From Nautiliaceae bacterium (GTDB lineage: Bacteria; Campylobacterota; Campylobacteria; Campylobacterales; Nautiliaceae), in the NCBI GenBank assembly GCA_027008345.1, contig JALTBU010000029.1:1872-11436 (forward strand): a DNA stretch of 9,565 bases. Reading direction: 5' to 3'. The position numbers and the translations under genes were made by a program. Below are positions 1 through 5,395 of the stretch, in pieces (the stretch's first letter is position 1; every line of letters begins with the position of its first letter). A model generated the notes under the pieces. The model saw only the letters and a list, made by a program, of their open reading frames with translations. It was not told the origin of the DNA and did not search any database.

Positions 1-97
1 GATGGGTGAAGAAGGATACGGATATGGGTTTGTAGTTATTGAGATATTTCACGATGAATTAATTTTAAATATGTTAAAATTCTGCAAAAAGGCATGA
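1..97 (+). CDS. 3' end of an unidentified gene (partial)
   Basis: Of the three + frames only frame 2 stays open from the window edge, reaching a TGA at 95-97. It encodes a 31-residue tail that starts GEEGYGYGFVVIEIF after an internal Met and ends LKFCKKA. The stop lies one base before the ATG of the DHH phosphoesterase gene, so the two are probably co-transcribed and translationally coupled, and the ribosome binding site of the next gene (AAAAGG near 87-92) sits inside this tail. The alternation of hydrophobic residues suggests a final beta strand followed by a short basic helix, but I do not recognise the family from so little sequence. A real coding tail is likely because of the tight spacing; its function is unknown. 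Confidence 0.6.
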   Translation, partial: MGEEGYGYGFVVIEIFHDELILNMLKFCKKA

Positions 98-98
98 A

Positions 99-1061
99 AT
101 GCAAGAACTTTTTAAAAAAGCCTGGAAAAAAATAGAAGAATCAAACAGTATAGTTTTAGCGGCGCATATAAATCCTGACGGTGATGCTCTTGGAAGTTCT
201 CTGAGTCTTTATCCGATTTTAAAAAAAATGGGAAAAAATGTTAAAGTTTTCAATGTTACAAAACCTCTTCCTATGTATCTTGATTTTTTACCTAATTTTG
301 AAAAAGTTACAGATAAACTACCAAAAAATTATGATTTATTAATAAGTTTTGACTGTGGAAGTTTTGACAGACTCGGTATTGAAGAGAGACCTCCGTTTTT
401 AATAAACATAGACCATCATATTTCAAATACAAAATACGGGGATATTAATATCATCGATCCAAAAGCTGCTTCAAGTTCGCAAGTTGTTTATAATATGTTA
501 AAAACAAATAATATTGAAATACCACAAGAGAGTGCAATTTGTATTTATACCGCACTTGTGACAGATACAGGAAGTTTTCAGTATGAAAGCGTTAATGAAA
601 AAGTCTTTGAAATGGCAGCTGATCTTGTAAAATGCGGTGTTAAGCCTGATTTTGTTGCTAAAATGCTTTTTCAAAGAGATAGACTCTCTCGTCTTAGACT
701 TCTTGCAAAGGCGTATGATACTATTGAGCTTTGCTGTGAGGGAAAAGTTGCTTTTGTGGAAGTTACAAAAGAGATGATGGAAATTACCGGTGCTATAAAA
801 GATGATACAGATACGATAGTGAATTCAGTAAGGGCAATAGCGACTGTTGAGGTTGCATGTATGTTAAGGGAAGATGATGACGGAATTAAAATATCCCTTA
901 GAAGTAAAAATTTTGCCGATGTCAGCAAAATAGCCGTTAAATACGGAGGAGGCGGACATATTAGAGCAGCAGGTGCGACTATAAAAGATGAATTTGATTT
1001 TGAAAAAGTAAAAGAGATGTTAAAACAAGATTTAAAAGAAATTATAAAAGGTGAAGAATGA
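99..1061 (+). CDS. DHH/DHHA1 family phosphoesterase, NrnA-like (oligoribonuclease / pAp phosphatase)
   Basis: The 320-residue protein has the architecture of the NrnA group: an N-terminal DHH catalytic domain (about 15-165) and a C-terminal DHHA1 substrate-binding domain (about 215-310). Metal-binding motifs are visible in order: HINPDGDALGS with H23, D27 and D29; FDCGS with D85; the signature DHH at 105-107; and TDTGSF with D156. The DHHA1 glycine loop GGGGHIRAAGA is at 283-293. Known members are cytoplasmic Mn-dependent enzymes that degrade short RNA oligomers from the 5' end and dephosphorylate pAp; some relatives cleave cyclic dinucleotides. The length is close to Bacillus NrnA (about 313). 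The ATG at 99 follows an AAAAGG ribosome binding site by six bases. The TGA overlaps the next start as ATGA (1058-1061). Family assignment is secure; the exact substrate is not shown by sequence. Confidence 0.9.
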   Translation: MQELFKKAWKKIEESNSIVLAAHINPDGDALGSSLSLYPILKKMGKNVKVFNVTKPLPMYLDFLPNFEKVTDKLPKNYDLLISFDCGSFDRLGIEERPPFLINIDHHISNTKYGDINIIDPKAASSSQVVYNMLKTNNIEIPQESAICIYTALVTDTGSFQYESVNEKVFEMAADLVKCGVKPDFVAKMLFQRDRLSRLRLLAKAYDTIELCCEGKVAFVEVTKEMMEITGAIKDDTDTIVNSVRAIATVEVACMLREDDDGIKISLRSKNFADVSKIAVKYGGGGHIRAAGATIKDEFDFEKVKEMLKQDLKEIIKGEE

Positions 1062-2395
1062 AAAAACTTTGGATAATAATTTTAATTCTGATAGCGGGTA
1101 TTATTGGCTTTGTATATTTTTCACCAATGTTTGAAAAAGAACCTCCTAAAATTGAGGTCTTGACAAATGGTTATACCAATTTACAAAAACCAATAAAAAT
1201 TATAATCAGCGATAACAGAGGTATCAAATCATATGAAGTGGAATTAAAAGCTGGAACTTTTGAAGAGGTGATTGCAAAATCAGCTGAGCCTAATATGGGC
1301 AAAAAAGTAATTCTTAATTTAAAACTTCCAAATATAAATGCTAATCAAATTCAACTTAATATTACTGCCACTGATACTTCAAAATGGCATTTTTTTAGAG
1401 GTAATACTGCAAGAAAAAGTGTAATATTAATTGTAGATAAAAATGCTCCGAATGCAGAAATTATAAATAATTCTTATGCGATAGGAAGAGGGGGAAGTGC
1501 TGTTGCGGTTGTAAAAGTTAATGATGAAAATCTAAAAGACAAATATATTTTAATTAATAACAAATATAGATTTAATTTAACACCTTTTGTAAAAAAAGGA
1601 TATTATGCGTCATTAATTGCCTGGCCTTATAATGAAAATAATTTCGATGCTGAGCTTATAGCAATTGATAAAGCTGGAAATATTACTCAAACACATATTC
1701 CTTTTTATTGGAAAACAAAAGGGATTTACAGATTAAAAAATAAGAAACTGACTATTACAGATTCATTTATTGAAAATGTAGCAAAAAGAGTATTGATAAA
1801 AAGCGGACTCCAAGTTCCAAATGACCCTGTACAGATTTTTAAACTTGAAAATGAAACTTTGAGAAAAATGAATGAAAAAGAACTTTTTAATTTAACAAGA
1901 AACATTTATGATGATAAAATCGATTCTTTTTATATAAATAGATTTAATCCTCTGCCAGGAAGTGCTCAGGAAGCTGGATTTATGGAACTTCGACATTATT
2001 ATTACAAAGGCAGAGAAATTTCAAAAGCTGTGCATAAAGGAGTTGATTTAGCAAAAATAAAACACGCAAAAGTTTATGCTAATAATACCGGAACGGTTAT
2101 TGCTACCAAATATATAGGAATTTATGGAAATACAATGGTTGTTTACCATAAATTAGGTTTATATACAACATATTCGCATCTTAGCCAATTTATTGCAAAA
2201 AAAGGTGATAAAGTAAGAAAAAGAGAAGTTATAGCAAGGACTGGTGCAACTGGTGGAGTGTTTGGAGACCATCTTCATTTTGGGGTTTATATTCAAGGTT
2301 TTCCGGTGCAACCAAGAGAATGGATGGATTCAAGATGGATAAGACTTAATATTATAAAAATCATTAAAGATGCAAAAAGGACAATTTTGCAATGA
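1058..2395 (+). CDS. Membrane-anchored M23 (LytM-type) zinc peptidoglycan endopeptidase
   Basis: This 445-residue protein begins with a short basic stretch and a hydrophobic segment (about 4-21) without a clear cleavage site, so it is probably anchored in the inner membrane and faces the periplasm. Residues 28-215 look beta-rich, perhaps Ig-like, and contain DKNAPNAEI and DKAGNIT, short motifs typical of such folds. A helical linker (about 233-290) leads to the LytM domain (about 322-415). All expected active-site residues are present: H326 and D330 in HKGVD, H374 in YSHLS, and H405/H407 in HLHFG. Enzymes of this family cut peptidoglycan cross-bridges; in Campylobacter and Helicobacter relatives they shape the cell. 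It matches the position of Cj0131 ahead of lpxC in C. jejuni. AAGGTG (1048-1053) is its ribosome binding site. The large periplasmic domain may control access to the active site, which is inference. Whether it acts as endopeptidase or carboxypeptidase is unresolved. Confidence 0.9.
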   Translation: MKKLWIIILILIAGIIGFVYFSPMFEKEPPKIEVLTNGYTNLQKPIKIIISDNRGIKSYEVELKAGTFEEVIAKSAEPNMGKKVILNLKLPNINANQIQLNITATDTSKWHFFRGNTARKSVILIVDKNAPNAEIINNSYAIGRGGSAVAVVKVNDENLKDKYILINNKYRFNLTPFVKKGYYASLIAWPYNENNFDAELIAIDKAGNITQTHIPFYWKTKGIYRLKNKKLTITDSFIENVAKRVLIKSGLQVPNDPVQIFKLENETLRKMNEKELFNLTRNIYDDKIDSFYINRFNPLPGSAQEAGFMELRHYYYKGREISKAVHKGVDLAKIKHAKVYANNTGTVIATKYIGIYGNTMVVYHKLGLYTTYSHLSQFIAKKGDKVRKREVIARTGATGGVFGDHLHFGVYIQGFPVQPREWMDSRWIRLNIIKIIKDAKRTILQ

Positions 2396-2913
2396 AACAA
2401 AAAACAATAAGAGTTTTTGAAGTTGACGATTTTGAAAAGCTTAAAAATGTTGTTGAAAGTAAATATGAACTTATTAAAAATCATTATTTTATGTTAAAAG
2501 AGTCAAATGAAAAAATACAAAATTATTTAAAAGAAAAAAATTTAAATTTTTTTGTAATTAATTCTGATGAAAGTTTTACTTTTAAAAAGGAAAAAAAAGA
2601 ACCAAATATCAAAATTATAGAAAAAGAAGTGATAAAAAAAAGGGATTTAGAAATATTTGAAAAAATTATAAGAAGTGGTGAAGAAATTGAAACAAATGCA
2701 AATGCGGTGTTTTTAAACAAAATTAATCCCGGGGCGAAAGTAAAAATCAAAGGAGATGCTATTCTTTTTGATGAAAACAGGGGAAGTGTATTTGTAGAAG
2801 GGAATTTTCTTTTTGTTAAAAAAAATAGTGGAAATATAGTGTATAATTCCGAAGAAATAGGGGAGATTAAAAAAGATACGGTTTTTTATGGAAATAAAAG
2901 GTTAGAGCTATGA
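2392..2913 (+). CDS. minC: Septum site-determining protein MinC (divergent, Campylobacterota type)
   Basis: The 173-residue protein is recognised mainly by its C-terminal half. Residues 88-172 carry the MinC beta-helix pattern: a helix ending in RSG (94-96), INPGAKV (111-117), which matches the conserved VNPGAEV turn, then NRGSVFVEGN (129-138) in place of the usual LRGRA-type turn. The N-terminal 65 residues form a small alpha/beta domain with little conserved sequence, and a K/E-rich linker (65-84) joins the halves. MinC bound to MinD at the membrane blocks FtsZ assembly away from mid-cell. It is short compared with E. coli MinC (231). minC next to lpxC is the order in H. pylori (HP1053-HP1052), which supports the call. 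No minD or minE lies in the window. The start overlaps the peptidase stop as ATGA; AAGGA lies at 2377-2381, ten bases upstream. The gene ends in an ATGA overlap with lpxC. Confidence 0.8.
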   Translation: MKQKTIRVFEVDDFEKLKNVVESKYELIKNHYFMLKESNEKIQNYLKEKNLNFFVINSDESFTFKKEKKEPNIKIIEKEVIKKRDLEIFEKIIRSGEEIETNANAVFLNKINPGAKVKIKGDAILFDENRGSVFVEGNFLFVKKNSGNIVYNSEEIGEIKKDTVFYGNKRLEL

Positions 2914-3788
2914 AACAAAGAACAATTCAAAAACCAGTGGAAGTAGTGGGAATAGGACTGCATAAAGGTGTACCTGTTAAATTAAGACTTGAACCGTTGG
3001 CAGAAGATAGCGGTATTGTTTTTTATAGAAATGATAAAGGAATAAGTATACCTTTAAAACCGGAAAATGTAGTTGATACTAAAATGGCGACAGTTATAGG
3101 CAAAGAAAATGCAGTTGTTTCAACAATTGAACATCTAATGAGTGCCATTTATTCTTTTGGGATTGATAATCTAAGAATTATTGTCGATAATGATGAAATT
3201 CCAATACTTGATGGAAGCGCCATAAGTTTTGTAATGATGATAAAAGAAGCTGGGATAAAAGAACTTGATGCCCCTAAAAAATTTTTAAGAATTACAAAAG
3301 AAGTTGAAATAAGAGACGGGGAAAAATATGCAAAAATCACTCCGTCTAAAAGTATAAATTTTGATTTTGAAATATTTTTTAATCATCCTATGATAGGAAG
3401 ACAAAATTATCATTTTGAATTTTCAACTGCAAATTATATTGAAGAGATTGCAAGAGCAAGAACATTTGGATTTTTAAAAGAAGTTCAATATTTAAGAAGT
3501 ATAGGTCTTGCACTTGGAGGAAGTTTGGAAAATGCGATAGTTTTGGATGATAAAGGAATACTTAATGAAAATTTAAGATTTCCTAATGAGTTTGTAAGAC
3601 ATAAAATTCTTGATGCAATAGGCGATATGAGTCTTTTAGGATATAATTTTATAGGTAATTACGAAGCATTTGCAAGTGGACATCATTTGAATCATTTACT
3701 TACTCTTAAAATTTTTGAAGAAAATGCTTATGAAATAGTTACAGCTAATACAAAAGAGGAGCTTTCAGTTGCAAAAGCCTTCGGTTGA
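2910..3788 (+). CDS. lpxC: UDP-3-O-acyl-N-acetylglucosamine deacetylase LpxC
   Basis: LpxC is the zinc-dependent cytoplasmic amidase that makes the first committed step of lipid A synthesis, removing acetate from UDP-3-O-acyl-GlcNAc. The 292 residues cover the whole enzyme, close to the usual 295-305. The start MKQRTIQKPVEVVGIGLHKG is the standard LpxC opening. The active site is complete: E74 and H75 in IEHLMSA (general base and zinc ligand), H231 and D235 in RHKILDAIGD (zinc ligands), and the catalytic histidine in SGHHLNH (257-262, probably H258). The IPILDGSA motif (97-104) is also present. The ATG overlaps the minC stop as ATGA, and AAAGG (2897-2901) provides an eight-base-spaced ribosome binding site, so expression is coupled to minC. 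Its last 20 bases overlap the next gene. The gene implies a Gram-negative outer membrane with lipid A. Confidence 0.97.
   Translation: MKQRTIQKPVEVVGIGLHKGVPVKLRLEPLAEDSGIVFYRNDKGISIPLKPENVVDTKMATVIGKENAVVSTIEHLMSAIYSFGIDNLRIIVDNDEIPILDGSAISFVMMIKEAGIKELDAPKKFLRITKEVEIRDGEKYAKITPSKSINFDFEIFFNHPMIGRQNYHFEFSTANYIEEIARARTFGFLKEVQYLRSIGLALGGSLENAIVLDDKGILNENLRFPNEFVRHKILDAIGDMSLLGYNFIGNYEAFASGHHLNHLLTLKIFEENAYEIVTANTKEELSVAKAFG
3756..3771 (+). promoter_or_regulatory. Ribosome binding site fixing the TTG start of the tsaB-like gene
   Basis: GAGGAG at 3756-3761 lies seven bases upstream of TTG at 3769-3771, inside the lpxC coding sequence. No ATG is suitably placed in this frame before the conserved VDLVAVTISSPS segment, so this site decides the start and places translation initiation 20 bases before the lpxC stop. 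Confidence 0.7.
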
Positions 3789-4224
3789 TTTAGTAGCCGT
3801 AACAATCTCTTCTCCTTCTCTTTTTGGTATTTATCAAAATGGTAAACTTATAAAGTCAATTATAAAAGAGGGTAAAACCAGTGATATTTTGCCTGAAATT
3901 TTTGATGAAATTTCAAAAGAATATGATATTAAAAAAATAATTTATTCAAAAGGTCCAGGAAGCTATATGGCAATTAAATTGAGTTTTGTTTTTTTTAAGA
4001 CTATTGAAATAGCAAAAGGGATTAAACTTTATGGCGCAGAAGGTTTTGAATTTAATAAAAACAGGCCTATAAAAGCAGTCGGGAAAAGTTTTTTTGTAAA
4101 AGAAAATGGTATAATTTCAATCAAAAACGGTTTGGAAGCCGGGGAGTTTTTATTACCTGAAAATTTAGATGAAATAAATTTCAGTGAAGATACTACTCCT
4201 TTATATATTCTTAATCCAGTGTGA
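3769..4224 (+). CDS. tsaB: Reduced TsaB-like protein (t6A37 tRNA modification partner)
   Basis: The 151-residue product resembles the N-terminal actin-like lobe of TsaB. A strand/turn with TISSPSLFGIYQNGKLI (12-28) corresponds to the TsaB phosphate-loop region, and SKGPGSYMAIKLSFVFFKT (60-78) corresponds to the family hallmark RGPGSFTGLRIG plus its long helix. The end, TTPLYILNPV, resembles the PxYLR-type tail of full-length TsaB. Full TsaB is about 210-235 residues, so much of the second lobe is missing between these parts. TsaB has no known catalysis of its own; it scaffolds TsaD in making threonylcarbamoyl-adenosine at tRNA position 37. Short orthologues occupy the same place in C. jejuni (Cj0133) and H. 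pylori (HP1051). TTG is the best start given GAGGAG seven bases upstream; the gene overlaps lpxC by 20 bases. Family assignment is fairly sure; whether it still supports TsaD is open. Confidence 0.72.
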   Translation: MQKPSVDLVAVTISSPSLFGIYQNGKLIKSIIKEGKTSDILPEIFDEISKEYDIKKIIYSKGPGSYMAIKLSFVFFKTIEIAKGIKLYGAEGFEFNKNRPIKAVGKSFFVKENGIISIKNGLEAGEFLLPENLDEINFSEDTTPLYILNPV

Positions 4225-4233
4225 AGGAAATAG

Positions 4234-5115
4234 ATGGTTATAACTGTACCTGCTACAAGTGCTAATTTAGGCCCAGGATTTGATACCTTAGGACTTGCAT
4301 TAAACCTAAGAAATGAAATAGAAATAAAACCGGCCGAATATACTTCTATTGAAATTTATGGAGAAAATGCCGAATATTTAAAAACATTAAAAAGAAATTA
4401 TTTTGTCGAAATCTTTAATGACATTTATAAAAATCTTACAGGAAAAGAAGAAAATTTTTCTTTTAAATTCAATAATAAAATCCCTTTAAGTAGAGGACTT
4501 GGGAGCTCTTCTGCTGTAATTGTAGCGGCAATAACCGCGGCATATGAAATGGCACAGGTACCGTATAAAAAAGATAAAATTATAAATACGGCACTTCAAT
4601 ATGAGCCTCATCCAGACAATATAACACCTGCAACGCTTGGCGGATTTTGTGTTGCAAAACTTAGGAAAAATAAGGTGTATTTCCTTAAAAAATTTATTCC
4701 AACAACTCTTAGGGCGGTAATAGTTATTCCAAATAAACCTGTTTCAACGGCAAAAAGCAGGAATACTTTAAAATCACATTATGCTTTAAAAGATGTTGTT
4801 ACAAATATTTCTTCTACTGCAATGATAACGGCAGCTTTTTTCAGTGAAAAATTTGATATTTTAAAATATGTGGTGGAAGATAAAATTCATCAGGAAAATA
4901 GAATGAAAATTGTCCCAGAACTTTTTAAAATAAGAGAAATTGCCCTTAGGGAAGGTGCACTTATGTCTACACTCAGCGGAAGCGGGTCGACATTTTTTAA
5001 TCTTGCATATAAAGATGATGCTTATAATATATACTCGGCTCTTAAAGATAATTTCAAAGATTTTAATGTTAAAATATTATATTTTGACAATATTGGAGTA
5101 AAAGTATATAATTAA
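4234..5115 (+). CDS. thrB: Homoserine kinase ThrB (GHMP family)
   Basis: ThrB phosphorylates homoserine with ATP, giving O-phosphohomoserine for threonine synthase. The 293-residue protein shows the three GHMP kinase motifs in order. Motif 1 is VPATSANLGPGFDTLGLAL (5-23), which is specific for homoserine kinases. Motif 2 is the ATP-binding PLSRGLGSSSA loop (84-94). Motif 3 is LSGSGST (247-253). The homoserine-site segment EPHPDNITPA is at 124-133. Length and motifs are normal for a cytoplasmic enzyme. AAGGA at 4224-4228 precedes the ATG by five bases; nine bases separate it from the upstream stop. No other threonine genes are nearby, so its place among envelope and translation genes reflects the conserved Campylobacterota order rather than a threonine operon. 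Confidence 0.96.
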   Translation: MVITVPATSANLGPGFDTLGLALNLRNEIEIKPAEYTSIEIYGENAEYLKTLKRNYFVEIFNDIYKNLTGKEENFSFKFNNKIPLSRGLGSSSAVIVAAITAAYEMAQVPYKKDKIINTALQYEPHPDNITPATLGGFCVAKLRKNKVYFLKKFIPTTLRAVIVIPNKPVSTAKSRNTLKSHYALKDVVTNISSTAMITAAFFSEKFDILKYVVEDKIHQENRMKIVPELFKIREIALREGALMSTLSGSGSTFFNLAYKDDAYNIYSALKDNFKDFNVKILYFDNIGVKVYN

Positions 5116-5149
5116 ATGGAAAATTGAAAATGGATAATGAAAAATTAAT
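5115..5149 (+). repeat. Five-unit heptameric repeat array, left arm of an inverted pair
   Basis: Five consecutive 7-base units all begin with AAT: AATGGAA, AATTGAA, AATGGAT, AATGAAA, AATTAAT. The array starts at the thrB stop codon and runs over the ribosome binding region and start codon of ylxR. Bases 5114-5138 match the reverse complement of 5346-5370 at 24 of 25 positions. Similar short 7-bp-period repeats (the cyanobacterial STRR type, for example) are known between genes in other bacteria; membership of a genome-wide family is inference. Confidence 0.75.
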
Positions 5150-5378
5150 TCGCATGTGTGTAGTTTGTAAAAAAAGAGCAAAACAGTTTTCTTTGAACAG
5201 ACTTCAATGTATTGATAATCAATTAAAAGCTTTTAGTGGTAGAGGTAGGAGTTTTTATGTATGTAACGAATGTATTAATAGTAAAAAATTTATAAATTTT
5301 TTATCAAAAAAATGTAATAAATCAAAAGAAGAAGTTAAAAATTTGATTATCCATTTTCCATTTTCCATTTCACATTAA
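5130..5378 (+). CDS. ylxR: YlxR family (DUF448) RNA-binding protein
   Basis: With the ATG at 5130 the product is 82 residues. It has the DUF448 pattern: RMCVVCKKR (8-16), with the cysteine pair typical of the family, and SGRGRSFYVCNEC (36-48), matching the conserved GRGAYVC turn, followed by a helical lysine-rich stretch. YlxR proteins are small cytoplasmic RNA-binding proteins encoded beside infB; RNase P modulation or ribosome-related roles have been proposed in other bacteria. A TTG at 5124 in the same frame would add two residues but sits only three bases from TGGA, so ATG is preferred; initiation at Met8 would still keep the core. Both ends lie inside heptameric repeats: MDN at the start and residues 73-82 (IIHFPFSISH) at the end are repeat-encoded, so the tail is unlikely to be part of the fold. 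The stop lies 14 bases before infB. Confidence 0.85.
   Translation: MDNEKLIRMCVVCKKRAKQFSLNRLQCIDNQLKAFSGRGRSFYVCNECINSKKFINFLSKKCNKSKEEVKNLIIHFPFSISH
5342..5376 (-). repeat. Five-unit heptameric repeat array, right arm of an inverted pair
   Basis: Read on the - strand from 5376 downward, five 7-base units again all begin with AAT: AATGTGA, AATGGAA, AATGGAA, AATGGAT, AATCAAA. They are in the same register as the left arm but opposite orientation. The array encodes the C-terminal residues of YlxR and ends at the first base of its TAA stop. In RNA, 5346-5370 could pair with 5114-5138 to form a 25-base-pair stem with one mismatch, closing a loop of about 207 bases that holds most of ylxR. Confidence 0.75.
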
Positions 5379-5381
5379 AAT

Positions 5382-5395
5382 AAGGAGTATGCTTG
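5382..5395 (+). promoter_or_regulatory. Strong ribosome binding site fixing the TTG start of infB
   Basis: AAGGAG at 5382-5387 is the best Shine-Dalgarno match in this part of the window and lies five bases before TTG (5393-5395). The nearby ATG at 5389 is in another frame. The N-terminal IF2 domain sequence begins immediately after the TTG, which supports this start. Confidence 0.75.

Noticed and set aside
4107..4115. TGGTATAAT inside the tsaB-like gene, 119 bases before thrB
   Set aside because: It is an extended -10 match but lies in coding sequence (Asn-Gly-Ile-Ile) with no supporting -35; such matches are expected by chance at this base composition.
5124..5129. TTG at 5124 as the ylxR start
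   Set aside because: It gives only two extra residues and lies three bases from the TGGA element; ATG at 5130 has better spacing and keeps the whole YlxR core.
5115..5376. Heptameric arrays as a CRISPR array or tandem-repeat protein
   Set aside because: The units are 7 bases with no spacers, and the two arrays are in opposite orientation around a recognisable gene, so neither interpretation fits.
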